From Bifiguratus adelaidae (taxonomy: Eukaryota > Mucoromycota > Endogonomycetes > Endogonales): a stretch of 64,000 nucleotides of DNA. Positions 38,800 to 51,331 of the stretch are shown piece by piece. Under the pieces are notes generated by a model. The model did not search any database, was not told where the DNA came from, and was given only the letters and a program-made list of their open reading frames with translations. Each line of letters starts with the position of its first letter. Positions within the stretch are counted from its first letter, which is position 1. The stretch lies in NCBI GenBank assembly GCA_002261195.1, contig MVBO01000022.1:62001-126000 (forward strand). The letters run 5' to 3'. A program made the position numbers and the translations under genes.

Positions 38800-41527
38800 A
38801 TGGACGAGTCAGTGAAGGTGCAAGTGGAAGAAGAAGCAAAAGCGCCAGTGAAAGAAAGAGAAGAAGACGTTGTTACTGAAGAGCATGACGAATCGTCTAC
38901 TGACTTGTTGGCGCAAGTGGCCGAGGCGATCGAGCAGGTAAGTTGGACTAGGGTCAAGGCGTTCAGCGTGAACAGAAAAGTTCAATGTTGCGCAGCTTGC
39001 CAGGGATCCCTATCAATACGACAAGCATGTTGCGCTGATTCAAAGCTTGCGAACACTTGGCATGTTTGAAGAACTGCGCAACGCCCGTGAGCAAATGCGG
39101 CAGTTGTTTCCTCTTTCTGAAGGTACGTGCAACGGCGGAAAGACTCAGAGATCCAAGCTCATCAATTGGCTTCCGTAGCGCTGTGGACAGAATGGATAGA
39201 GGATGAGAAAAGCATGGCTCTCGACAAGGAAGGCAAAGAATTGGTCCTGAACCTGTATACTCAAGCCCAGCAGGATTACCTTTGTGAGTTGGTCATCATG
39301 GTGGTGACAATGGATCACTAATTTGCCTTTCATCGTCAGCCATTCCGTTATGGAAGGAAATGCTGGAATACGTTTTTGAAGAGTTCAATAATGAAGAGGA
39401 AGAGGAAGCGGATGATCGACTGGATATCGACCTAAACAAGATTAGGGAATTGATGAAGGAAGCACTCTTGGCGACTCAATATCACTTTACGCAAAGCCAG
39501 CAAGTCTGGCGCGTGTGTCTTGATTTTGAAATGAATCAACTTGAGGTGAGTTGCGAATCCACTCGCAGTCTTTCCTTTCGTCAGTGTTGCTGACGTTAAA
39601 ACCCTAGAAGCATCCAGAGTAGGTCGCGCCCGAGGATTATCATCTCCCAATCATACTAAAAGCATTTGCTAGGTACAAGGAAGAACAACGAAAGCGCTTA
39701 AATGACATGTTTGCGCGTCGAACTGAAATTCCACATTCAGGTAAGCAGGTTTATGTGGGGCGCAGGGCATGATGTTGACTCCTTTCCAGATTTAGAGGAA
39801 ACATGGACGCTCTACTCAACATTTGTTTCGGAGACGGATAGCGAACATTTTGAAGAACGTATGGTGCAGGCCACGAAAGCCAAAAGCGCGACTTTGAAGC
39901 GATCGGACGACCTGGACAAAAAGGAGCGTGAGCTGGCAAGTATTGTGTTTGTTTGCGTACATGCTACCTCTTGCTTACGCATTCAGTTCAGATGGCCAGC
40001 GAGAACAGGTTGGATGGATACCATTATTACATTGACAAGGAAACGCATCAAAAGAAGCCAGATCTCTTCACGCTGTCCTGCCTATACGAACGGGCAATCT
40101 CCGAGTTTTATCTTGACCCAAGTATATGGCTAGAATATGTTGGATTCATGGTGAGTGACGCGTCCTCAAGAGATTGACATGTACCACTCAACCAGTGTAT
40201 CTTTCTAGCTTGAGCATTTTAATTTGAATGAGGCACCGCTAAGGGTTTGTCAGCGAGCCATCAGGAATTGTCCCTGGTCAGGGGATATATGGACATCACT
40301 CTTTCAGATTATGGTATGTTTACGGTGCACATTGAGCTATCTCGGTTGACATGCCTTGATCTAGGAGTCTCGCGTTACCGAACACGATATCATTGAAGGT
40401 AGGGTGTGTACAATCCTCTTCCATCATTGACAAGGCCTTGTTAGAAAACTTCCAAAGGGCGATTCAACATCCTCTACTCTCAAGAAGTCCAGACGACTAT
40501 ATTAAGGTACTAGTATCTCGATGTGACTATTACCGAAGACGTGCCCTTGGAGCCGAAGGTAATACTCATTAGATAAGATGCTGATTTGGCATGATCTCAA
40601 CCTTGGCACTTGTAGCTGCAGAACGCAATTTGGAACAATTCGTGCTCGTGTTGGAAGAAAGCACGTTATTGGAAAAGCAAGTTTTGCCGGAAGGCGACCC
40701 GACCTACCGCTTGCAACGTTATCAATCTCATATTCAAGTATGTCATCTCTTGTCTGCATTCTCTTGTCCATCTTACATTATTTCTGCAGGAAACGTTGTT
40801 CCAAGACACGGTTGCCGCAACAAAGACATGGGATGCCATAATCAAATCCCATGGCAAAGAATCTGAGGCATTTCTGTCCTATATTGAGTTCGCCAAAAGA
40901 CATCAGGATTACAGAAAAGTCCGATCGCTATTCAAGCAAGCATCTATCAAATTGATCGATTGGCCGGAGCGAATATGGGATGCATGGATTCAGTTTGAGC
41001 ATTTATACGGAAGCGCAGATACCCTACTAGAAGCCGTTTTACGAACCGATCGACAGCGAAGAATTGTCAACAAGAAGCGAGCTGAGGAAGCCTACAACAT
41101 GTCCCAAGCGCAAGTAGCGCAAGCGGCCGTGCAAGAACAAAAGACGCAACGAAACGCGGAGAGGATGCGCGAATTTCGCGAGCGGAAAAAGGACGAAAAG
41201 CAAGAAACACAGCAACAGGCACGTGGAACGAAGCGACAGGGCCATGAAGGCCATCGTGCTCAGGACCCAACATCAAGAGACGCAAAACGTACCAAAACGA
41301 CAGAGACCGAAAACCCCAACGGCACCTCCTCCGCCGCACCTACCACGACATCCTTCTTGGCTCCCCGCACCGTCAATCGCCCGAATCGACCTAAAAAGCG
41401 CGGCTTCGAGACTGTATCTCGAAAAACCGTACAATCCGCCTCCATAGAGGGCAAATCACAAGCAATAGCCGACAAAAAGGGCAAAAGCAACGACGACTTT
41501 AGAGCTATGTTACAAGGCAAGCAATAA
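38800..41527 (+). CDS. SART3/Prp24-related HAT-repeat protein without RRM domains
   Basis: U4/U6 snRNP assembly factor family. An acidic N terminus is followed by a long array of HAT helices: YQYDKHVALIQSLRTLGMFE, LWTEWIEDEKSMA, IPLWKEMLEYVFEEF, VWRVCLDFEMNQLE, IWLEYVGFM, CQRAIRNCPWSGDIWTSLFQ, AFLSYIEFAKRHQDYRKVRS and ERIWDAWIQFEHLYGSADTL. Then comes the basic helical NLS-like region (41080-41220) and a low-complexity linker. The protein ends KSNDDFRAMLQGKQ, which matches the C-terminal Lsm2-8-binding motif of Prp24 (SNDDFRKMF) and SART3. The two to four RRMs expected between the basic region and this motif are absent; the gap is about 85 residues with no RNP motif. ATG 38800 was chosen; 38761 is in frame upstream and would overlap the divergent gene's start codon. 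Confidence 0.85.
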
Positions 41528-41878
41528 GTCATTCTCACTATCTCCCCCCGTTTTCCCCGTTTTCTTTAATCACGTTAAATATACATGGCATGGTTTTGCC
41601 CAGTGCAACCTCTCCAATGAGAAACCTTGCAACCACGCTCAGGAATATGCCATGTAGACAAAGAATGCCCTTGTTCCCGCACTCGCCCGGATGAACTCTA
41701 CATCATCAAAAAGATGCCTCGGTCCGGGAGGAAGGCAACGCACAGCCAAAAAGACTGAATTTTGCTGCCTTCATCGAGTGCTTCACGAGAGCCAATCACA
41801 TGATCCTGTGTATATAGTCGATACTGAAATTATGGGATTCATTTTGACTGTCTTGCTGTTGACCAGACGTTGCCTGCT
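41528..41878. other. Intergenic region
   Basis: 351 bp between SART3-like and QNS1, on the promoter side of QNS1. No gene, tRNA or repeat recognised. Confidence 0.5.
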
Positions 41879-44647
41879 ATGGGTCACTTGATTACGGTGG
41901 CAGCATGCTCGCTCAATCAGTGGGCGTTGGACTTCGAGGGGAACTTGCAGCGTATTCTCAAGAGTATTCGGATAGCGAAAGAGCGAGGTGCTCGTTTACG
42001 TGTCGGACCTGAGCTGGAGATAACGTAAGGATTGAATAGTCGGGAAAGCGCGGCTGACTCGGACGTTGACACGCGTATAGAGGATATGGATGCTATGACC
42101 ATTTCTTGGAGGGAGACACGTATTTGCATTCATGGGAAATGCTCGCTGCGTTGCTATCTGACAAGAGTACCTTTGACATGATCAATATTATTGGCATGTA
42201 AGTCTTGCTAGGAAGGGGGATGTATGCGCTATTCATGGACTGATCGTATTACAGGCCAGTCATGCACAAGTCAGTAAAATACAATTGTCAGATTGCGATT
42301 CACAATGGCAAGATTTTGCTCATTCGACCCAAGAAATATCTGGCCAACGACGGCAATTATCGCGAGATGCGCTATTTCACGCCGTGGACAAAGAAGGGCG
42401 TTACGGAAGATCACTACTTACCTCGAATGATCCAACGAATCACTCAGCAGACGACAGTTCCGTTCGGAGACGCTGTGTTGGCGACTCATGATACCTCGGT
42501 CGGGATCGAAACCTGCGAAGAAATCTTTACGCCGTTGAGTCCGCATATTGATATGGGATTAGATGGTGTAGAGATCTTTACCAACAGCAGTGGAAGTCAT
42601 CACGAGTTGAGAAAGCTATATCGACGCATTGATCTGATCAAAGGGGCCACTTCAAAAGTCAGTACTCGGCATTGGGTACTTTAGAACGTACTGACAAAGA
42701 CATGCATTCTAGTTGGGTGGCATCTACTTGTATTCCAATTCTCAGGGCTGTGACGGTGATCGATTGTATTACGATGGCTGTGCTTTGATTGCCGTCAATG
42801 GAGAAATTGTCGCCCAAGGCACCCAATTCTCCTTGAACGATGTGGTAAGTAATTGCATACTTTGCATGAACCTCCCCCCCATTATGCATAGCGGACCAAC
42901 ACATAGCATTTTTTAGGAAGTCGTCACCGCGACGATCGACATTGAGGACGTGCGATCTTTCCGAGGATTTTCGGCTTCCCGAGGCATGCAGGCATCGAAC
43001 TCTCAAGCATTTGAACGTATACCTGCTCCAATTGCCTTCTCCAATGCTGATCTGGAGGCTGATCCGACGGTGCGTCCCGCTAAAATCCAATCGCCCCGCT
43101 ACCATCTACCAGAGGAAGAAATCGCATTGGGCCCGGCATGTTGGCTATGGGATTATCTGAGACGATCTAGAACGCAAGGCTACTTTTTGCCTCTCAGTGG
43201 AGGCATCGACAGTTGCGCCACGGCAGTGATTGTCGCTTCCATGTGCAGACTAGTGGCTGAGGCTACAAAGAATGGTGTTGAAGAGGTGATAGAGGACGCT
43301 CGCAGAATTGTGGGTGAAGACGAAAATTCGGAATATGTTCCATCGGATCCCCAAGAGTTTGCGAAGTAAGGACCCAGTACGCGTTTGGATCCATTTTTGT
43401 TCTAATGTCATCGCCGTCCCTAGTCGCATCTTTCACACTTGCTATATGGGCACAGAAAATTCAAGCATCGAAACGCGGGAGAGAGCCAAAGACCTCGCCA
43501 GCGTCATTGGAAGGTGAAGGGAGATCCAGAGCCGTTGGAATATGTTTTGATTTTTGCTTCCATGATTCAGTTATCATACGGATCTCAACATGGACAGTGT
43601 TGTTACTGCCATGCGCAATTTGTTTGGGTTGATCACAGGCTTCAAACCAACCTATAAAGTCTACGGTGGTTCCAATGCCGAAAATTTGGCACTGCAGAAT
43701 ATCCAGGTATGTCCATGATGAAGCAATCGCCACGTTGTTGGCATCTCACCAACATGGGATTCGAGGCACGTCTTCGTATGGTTACTGCGTATTTATTTGC
43801 TCAACTGCTCCCGTGGGTACGAGGACGAACAGGAGGACTGCTTGTCCTTGGTAGTGCCAATGTTGATGAAAGGTTCGTTTATACATGAAGCCTTGTCATC
43901 TCATACTGATCATTCAATCTAGTCTACGAGGCTATCTTACAAAGTATGATTGCTCCAGCGCCGATGTCAATCCTATTGGGGGAATCTCAAAAACGGATCT
44001 GAAGCGGTTCATCGCGTGGGCTGAAAAGGAGTTTGACATGCCCATTTTGAATAAGTGTGTGAATGCGGCTCAAAGTTTGCAATCGCCTCGCATTGACTGT
44101 ATGTCTTTACAGGTTCCTGAATGCCGTACCCACAGCAGAGTTGGAGCCAATCACCAAAGAATATGTTCAATCGGATGAGGTATGGCCGATGTTGAATGTT
44201 TTGACATTTTATCTCTGATATTGCTTCCACAGGCTGACATGGGCATGACGTATGATGAGCTATCGCAATTTGGACGATTGCGAAAGGTAGAGCGGTGTGG
44301 TCCCTTTTCCATGTTCTCCAAACTTGTTCATGAGTGGGATCTCAGCCCGACCAAGGTAAAGTGTACTAGGGCCGGATACCAAGCACTATCTTGACATCGG
44401 CGGTTAGGTTGCTGAGAAGGTCAAGCGATTCTTCTTTTACTACTCCGTCAATCGACACAAGCTGACGACGCTCACACCGTCCTATCACGCGGAATCCTAC
44501 AGCCCGGATGATAACCGTTTTGATCTGCGACCATTCCTCTACAACACTCGCTGGACATGGCAGTTTAAGCGTATAGACAAGGCGGCAGCGTTTCTTGAAC
44601 AGCATAGACAAGCTAAAGCAGCTGTCAATGAGGATGAGATTGATTAG
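41879..44647 (+). CDS. QNS1: Glutamine-dependent NAD+ synthetase
   Basis: Final enzyme of NAD+ synthesis: amidates nicotinic acid adenine dinucleotide with glutamine nitrogen and ATP. The N-terminal nitrilase-type glutaminase has its full triad: Glu in GPELEITGYGC, Lys in [11 protein letters not shown] and Cys in [11 protein letters not shown] (about 42510). The C-terminal synthetase has the PP-loop [13 protein letters not shown] (43195-43235), then [56 protein letters not shown] and [16 protein letters not shown]. Start ATG 41879 gives the usual [19 protein letters not shown]. About ten introns; stop 44645-44647. All key residues are present, so it should be active. Confidence 0.96.
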
Positions 44648-44713
44648 CAACCTGTAGAATAGAAAGAGTAAAAGACAAGTAATTTCGACCCACACCAATC
44701 ACTTTTTCGCAGC

Positions 44714-45031
44714 ATGGGCAAATCAGCCAAAAACTTTAAACGGCCAACGCGCAAAGAAAAGCAAAACAAGTTCATCAGCAAAGCGAGCGTCCAAGACCAC
44801 AAGGAGGCACCACCCAAAGACAAAAAGTCAAGTGGTATTTCAAAACAACCAGCGAAATCATCAGTGGCTCTTGCTGTGAAGAAACGTGTGGACAAGCAAC
44901 CCCTTGCCATGGCGATTGATCAACCAGCAAAGGCAAACGAGAAGGCATCGGTACAAGATGCTCGACCAACGCGGGATTACGTGGACATGTATTCGGGCAA
45001 GCGCACCTACAAGCCTGCATTGGTCAAATAG
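44714..45031 (+). CDS. Small basic conserved-type protein of unknown function
   Basis: Intronless gene for 105 residues, Lys/Ala/Gln-rich. It begins MGKSAKNFKRPTRKEKQNKF and ends DYVDMYSGKRTYKPALVK. The pattern of a MGKSAK-basic start and a DYVD...GKR end resembles a small uncharacterised fungal protein family I have seen in other genomes, probably nuclear or nucleolar given the charge. I cannot name a function. It sits 66 bp after QNS1 on the same strand and 41 bp from the convergent ICE1-like stop. Confidence 0.6.
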   Translation: MGKSAKNFKRPTRKEKQNKFISKASVQDHKEAPPKDKKSSGISKQPAKSSVALAVKKRVDKQPLAMAIDQPAKANEKASVQDARPTRDYVDMYSGKRTYKPALVK

Positions 45032-45072
45032 AGTGCAATCTCGCCAAAATAATTGTGTACATTATCTGTAGA

Positions 45073-48000
45073 CTACAGTTTCGGATTCGCTAGACCAAGG
45101 ATATATCTAAATTCTGCCTTGTAATCTTCCCTCATCATGCTGAGATGCCGTGAATCGAGATGTTGGAACCAGTCCAGGAGCGTTGCGAGCTTTGATTGAT
45201 CTCCACTCGCCAAAATGAGAATGGTATGAGCGGCCGCTTCTTGCTGATGGAATTCTCCTAATGAGATCTTAGCACGGCCTCAACGAGCGCAAGTAGAGGC
45301 AATTTACCTTCGTGCAGGTTCGTGCCATGTTGAAGCGTGCCTTCCATCCATGTAATCAAATCTTCGACGCCAGGCTTGAAATCGCTGCCGCTCAAAGCTG
45401 TCCTTCCCACACTACCTGCGGAAACAAGTATGAGCATGGATGAAAGGATAGAAAGCCACTAATCCTGTACCTGTAATCTCTAAGCAGAGGTTTACCAACT
45501 TTCCTGATGCCATGAGCGGGCCCACGCCAGCGTTGATAATCTGTTGATACGCCGTTGGCCAATCGGGATAATGATAGGCAGCAAGCTCCAAAGCTTTCGC
45601 CAGGGTGAATGCTTCGTCCTCGGTATTGTCTACGCGAGATTAGAACAGAGATTAGTGACCAGCGAGTGTAATACCTTCTCCTGCAGCTACTCGAAGTTGA
45701 AATGCTTCAGATTTGAGAATGCATAAGATGTCGTTGATGAGGTCATCCAGGAACGGGGCTGCATCATGTGGTGCCCAACCGAAGCGCTGCATGTTGCTGG
45801 AAACAGACATTGCAAATGGAGATTGAAGCGCTTCGACAAGACCGGCGAAAATGGATTGAATGACATATAGACAAATGTGCGCTGAAGCTACGCTTTAGGA
45901 CAGTTCTGCGTGGCCAAGACTTATACTTACAAAAATTCTTGGGGTCGGAAACGATCTGAGAGAACGCTTCTGGGTAGACTGCAAAGACGTCGGATACGGT
46001 ATCCAGCATGCAATTTCCAGGTGGCAGTTCGCGCATAAGATCAAAGCATAGCACGCGCAAGTATTTGCCGTAAGTCATGGCACTGTTGTCGGCATTCCGA
46101 CATATCACGGCGTACGTGCGCACAAAGCGTCTGCTCATTTCAGTCAGCGTGCATGTTCAATTGGCAGAAAACATACCTATGCGGCTGGCCTTTTCGATCT
46201 GGAGCTGAGATGGCGTATTTAAAGATCATCCTAGCGAACCAATCGCACATTACCCCGCGTACGGACTAGAATATGCGAGTAAGCGCTACTTGAAGCTGCC
46301 ACACAAGGCACATCTTTGCATACCTCGGTCTGTCGATGCCAGAAGCTGTATAGAAATCTGGCAATGGCCACGTCCGCATCCGCAAAGTATGTCGGCAACA
46401 GTACTGCCGAAGCGTCATTGGGTAGTTCATGTCGCGTCACTTTAGACACCTCGACTTCTGGGCCAGTAAGCTCTGAAATTTGCGTGGTGAAAATGCTTTC
46501 CAAAGCAACCAAAAATACGTCCAGATAGTCAGAGACATATGGATCTAGCTCGCTGATGTTCACGAGCAAATGTTCGGAATCGGATTGAATTGTCTTTAAA
46601 AGGTTCTTCATCTCTAAAACCACAAAATTTAACGAAAGGCGATCAACACTATATAGGGCACGTATACCTTGAAGCCGGTCCTTTGTGGACATTCGCTTGA
46701 TGGAAATTAGTCGGTCTCGGGGAGTGGATAGTGGTGACAGGAGAGCGTTAGATAATGGCATTGGCGAGTTTGGAGCAACAACAGCTGTATAACACGTTTC
46801 AATGCGGTCGGGCGGTACTTGATCTTCCTGCTGTTGTTCTCTTTGTGATGCCCTCTCTGCTGCCAGCTCGGCCTTTGTTCGCCTTTTGCGCTTTTTGGGG
46901 GGTGGCGACAGCTCGATGGCCGTTTCGATTTGATGATCTGTTGGGTGTGGCTCAACAGGTGATGCCTACAACAACATCATCAACGACATTTTCATGGCAC
47001 GCTCAATCTACATACCTCAACAGGGCGACCGGCATTTATACGAGCACTCCTGAGGCTCACTTTCAACTCGGCAATGGTTACCAAATGTTCCGTGTTGACG
47101 TCTTGCAATACTCTCTATGGGCAAAAACGAAGATAAGTATCAAAAAGTCGAAGTCAGTGTGGATTACCTTTTCTTTGAGCATTTTCTCGTTTTCATCGCG
47201 CAGCACTTGAAGCTCAGTCACAGACGACTCCGAACCCGTTGCCATCTGGCCGAATTTCGCAGTTGCGAGTTCACTCTCTTTTGCTTTCAGTAAATTCTTG
47301 AGTTCCGCTATTTGTGCGCTCGCTTGTGCATGAGCTGCATGTTCTTCCTGGTCTGCTTGTGCCAGGTTCTTGTTTCTTTGCCTTTCCCGCTCCACCTCCT
47401 TCTGTAATCGTTCGTTCTGTTTGGTGAGCTTAGCATTTTCTTGAATGAGTTTGTGATTCATTTCGCTAAAGTCGTCCCCATGAATGGATGGTGAACCATT
47501 TTTGGTGGCACCAGCACCATTGATACCCTTGTGCAATTCTTCGCGCATCATGGACAGCTCAACTTCGTGCGCAACCTTGTCGGAGTCATGTTCCTCTTTC
47601 AACGAGGCATACTCGCTTCTTAAAGCCTCGAGCTCTTCTAGCGCTTTCAAGTGCTGCTTTGCTTCAATCTCCCGTCTTTTCAAGTCTCTCTCCAACGCCT
47701 TATAGTCGGTTCGAAGCTTGTCCCGTTCCTTCTCGACACCTTTAAGCCTGTCAAATTCCTCCTTTTGGGCTCTCAAGTGCGTGACATCTTGTTCAAGTGA
47801 CTTGATTCTCTTCTCTCTGCTCGAGGGTTGACAGCAATTCCACACCCGCGGCCGAATTTACTTGCCTCGTTTTTAGCTCCTCCTCCAACACTTTGATTCT
47901 GTTGTTTCGCTCCAAAAGTACAGTTTTCGATGGCGCATTTTCCTGTCGCTCATATTCAAGTTGCGTCTTGATCATCTAGTCGGATTATCAGAATAGTCTG

Positions 48001-48623
48001 TAACAGGCTGATGCAGAGATCGTCTACCTCTGTCGCGGTATACTTGCTTCGCCATGAATCGGACATTTCTCGAGCGTCTTCAAGCTGCCTCTTGAGTAAC
48101 GACAGTTCTTGGTTCAGCGCATCCTCTCTGCCTCGAAGCTTATCCATATCATCGCGATGCTTAGCCAGTATAGAGTCCACTTCTTGCTGTCGATGTCGGT
48201 TTCGATCCGCGTCGGCTTTGAATATGTCCAACTCGGTCGTAAGGAGATGAATTTCCTTTTGCGCATTCGTGAGCGACGCTTTGAGGTCCGCGAGCTCAGT
48301 GCGCAACGAAGTGAGCTCTAGATGCAAATAAAGGCGGCGAAAGGTGAGCGGAAGAAACTAAAAGGTAAAGCATGTATTGTACCTGCTTCCTTGGTGGATA
48401 TTAGCTTGTAAAGCTTGCCAGTGTTAATGACACGCTCCTTGACAGCCTTAATATTCGCCATAATGACCTCTGGCGACACAGAACCGAGCTCCATGGATGG
48501 CGCGCTACCAGCGTTCGCAACTGAGTCAGACGCGCCATTGTCTTTTTGACCACTTTGCTCCGCCTGAGAAGGTTGTTCTGTCTGCTTTTCCCCCTCCGAC
48601 AGCCCTGTAGTCTGCTTCGTCAT
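45073..48623 (-). CDS. ICE1-like protein (little elongation complex subunit 1), coiled coil plus helical C-terminal domain
   Basis: One spliced gene from ATG 48621-48623 to TAG 45073-45075. Parts in order: Ser/Gln-rich start; NIKAVKERVINTGKLYKLIS, which resembles TLKQKIINTDNLLTEY at the start of human ICE1; about 400 residues of coiled coil (47130-48330); a basic AT-hook-like patch KKRKRRTKAELAAERA (about 46880); the Ser/Pro motif SNALLSPLSTPRDRLISI; and an all-helical C-terminal domain. In the C-terminal part FVRTYAVICRNADNS (human CRVYVGICRQLGD), CFDLMRELPPG, GEDNTEDEAFTLAKALELAA (human GEDLSDNTWEYIFAIDLL) and GVGPLMASGKLV line up in order with human ICE1. I checked that the exons around 46740-47160 join in one frame. 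In animals ICE1 scaffolds the complex that drives snRNA transcription by RNA polymerase II. The match is from memory, hence moderate confidence. Confidence 0.58.
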
Positions 48624-48743
48624 GACTGGCTACTGCTTCTACACATGATCTGCCCACAAAAAACCTCGTTGAGTTCGGTTGCCTTTTAAAGTATTGCCGA
48701 AGCTATTGTTGTTTGAATGCGCTGGTAAGAAAATGACTTTGAG

Positions 48744-51331
48744 ATGGCATGGCGGCTAGAAACGTGCAGAGATGGCATCATTATGATCCTCTCCTGCTAT
48801 TATGCGACGACGGTCAAGGAGACATCGATACAGGTACGCGAGACGATCAGCCTATCTCAACATTGAACACACCGGCAAAAAGCTTCGCGCTCCTTTTCGC
48901 GCGCATGGAACCAGACATAAATCATGGCGAAACAATTGCTAAGATCATTCAAGCTGATATAGTAATAGGAATGCGAACTAGATGCCCGAACGAAAACAAG
49001 ACCTACGCTGTAAGCAGGTCGCTTGTTTGTTCGAAATCCATTCGTTGACCTCTGATCTGATACCCAGCAAGTGTGTTCCGGTGTGATCAGTTGACACGAT
49101 ATCGGAGACTTGATAAGCCATGATGATCAGACCACCGAGTCGTGCATAACCGACGCACGCGCCGAGCCAGGATACCAAATCTGGAATTTCATTCGACAAT
49201 CGTGAAACAATGGTGTCTCGTCCTTGCGAGATTAGATGCCTGGGTAAAGTCGTTCACGGCGAATATCTGGAGTTGCCACGTACCGCCGCCTGCAAAGATC
49301 TACAATGTCTTCCAACTACACGTCCGCACATATAGCTAGGACGACGCACAGACCTAGACAGGTTACGCTATCCGCCGTTTGCAAGAGGATCTGCATTGTT
49401 GATGGCAAGGCCAAAGCTACTATGTCGCTTCCAAGACCTCATTACGGGAAACAATTTCCGCAGACTCGCAAAGTGATATAGTTAGTATCTAGCGTGTACA
49501 AGTGGAGTAATGATATGTCGCGAAGCGTCTTCACATGCCTTACAGGAGTCAATGTGATCTACTATATTATCAGCATTGTCCAAACGTTTCTCATGGACCT
49601 CCATACCGAACTTTGGTGGCAGGTACTTCCAGTCTTGTCAATTTTAGGTGCTGTATTATCAATACCACTTCTGGAGGCCCTTGGAATTACCTGGGATGGG
49701 GGAAACCATAAGCCGACACGTGGGTGTATGGGGAAGGTACGGACAATCGATGCCACAGTCAGAGTAGGGGGAGTTACCTGAGGGTGTAGGTAGTTGAGCA
49801 CTCTGCTAATGAAATCGATCACAAGATAGCGAGAGCTACAAAAAATGAAAAACAACTCGCTGAAGGTAAGCTGCGGTTCGTGATGTAGATAGAATTGACC
49901 CTTTCCAGGTGCAAAGTCCGTAGATGACGCGGAACCAGAGCCTCTTTGGGGAACAACCAAAAGTAAGCCCTGAACACAGAGGATACTCCGGCGATACACT
50001 TACGCCGACCCTGCACAGCTGTCGTTCAACTCGCCTGGCTAGGAGTTATTTTGACGCAGATACTTTGCCTCCCTACTGTCACGCTCTATTTCTACTTGAT
50101 TGCGGTTCCTGCATACTCAACCGGGAGGTGGGAGGTCACACTCCAGTACCCAAAAACGCTCCGCCCGCCAGCTTTCGCCATTGCACAAGGTTCGAACGAT
50201 GCAGCCCATGCGCAGCTCAGCGCCAATGGACCAAACCATTGCCTTTATCCCACCTACAACGGAAGTTGTTGCGATCCTTCTTTCCCGACCCCTCTCAAGT
50301 CACGGATCTATGGATCCTTGCAATACTTTGTTTTCAATCCTAACGACATGCCCAACGGCATACCGTTCTCAAACAGCTTTGGAAAGGTTATGTTGGGTAC
50401 CCGGTTAGAGCGCAAGATATCAAACTAATGTGTGGGCATTTAATATCAGTCAATTCTCAAGACATTCGTGCCAGTTATAGTACTCCGGCGATACAGGATC
50501 CCTATCTGTATTACGCAATTTTTGATCCTGAGATGGATTTCCTCGATGCCATTGAACGCCAATACGTTGCCCTTACCGAAATCTCCACCTTGGGTGCAAA
50601 CACGCTTACCATCACCGAATATCAAGTACACGACAACTTCGGACTTGCACAGAAGAATACTCCAAATGGTTATGCAGGGAAATGCGGCAGGACCGATTAC
50701 TAAGTGTACACAAGTCAAGTATCTTCCTCTGGCGTTTTGGATTCCAGTCTTTGTGACGTTGGTGTTAATGGTTCAAGCAACTGTATGTCACAGATTGTCA
50801 TTCGCTTCTGGACGTTTTGGGTCGAAACATCTACCAGTATTCCAAGCATAGATTGGGTTGTTATCCTCGTTGAGCAAGGCGCTATTGTTGGTGGTGTCCA
50901 ATTCGTATTTTGGTTCCTTTCTAACTTTTGCACTATTATACGAAGCAAAAGGGAATGCTGGAGCCAGGGACAGTGAAAGTAGCGGTGATAATAGCGACAA
51001 GAAGCATCAGGATAAGCAGACTGAGGGCGCTGTTGCCGACAATGTTATAACAGATGAATGCACTTTCGCCCCGACCAAGACAATAATAGCAAGCACGAGA
51101 ACAATGGCGGCGCTATTTGCGGCGGCGCAATGGAAAAAGGCTTTGATTGTGGTAGCAGCAATGATCGCAGTGAGAACGAAGTCACTGACGGTCCTAGCGA
51201 AACAGGAAGCACCGAATTCCTCGGTCCAAATGATATCACTAGCGCTCAACAGAACCAACACGATAGCAGACCAGGTGAGCGCGAATGGAAACCTTATGGA
51301 AGAAAGTGAGAATGTCACCCGTCGTGCTCTC
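48744..51331 (+). CDS. Candidate multi-exon membrane protein, no family recognised
   Basis: No single long frame, but several spliceable exons carry membrane-protein sequence. GVNVIYYIISIVQTFLMDL with LPVLSILGAVLSIPLLEALG (49550-49695) gives two spans. An exon with EIDHKIARATKNEKQLAEGA (about 49808) and KSVDDAEPEPLWGTTK splices in frame to VVQLAWLGVILTQILCLPTV, a third span near 50030-50100. A large, probably extracellular part with paired cysteines follows (NHCLYPTYNGSCCDPSF, 50235-50290; DIRASYSTPAIQDPYLYY, 50460-50520). Further hydrophobic segments lie near 50725-50775 and 50850-50940, then a polar Asn/Glu-rich tail to about 51310-51331. Start, some junctions and the tail frame are uncertain. 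The first two spans look slightly like a sugar transporter, but what follows does not. Treat as a lineage-specific gene or possibly a decaying one. Confidence 0.4.

Noticed and set aside
49494-49720. Fragment of a decayed sugar transporter (GVNVIYYI segment)
   Set aside because: The segment resembles span 7 of sugar porters, but downstream exons splice in frame to sequence unlike any transporter, so a separate membrane protein is the simpler reading.
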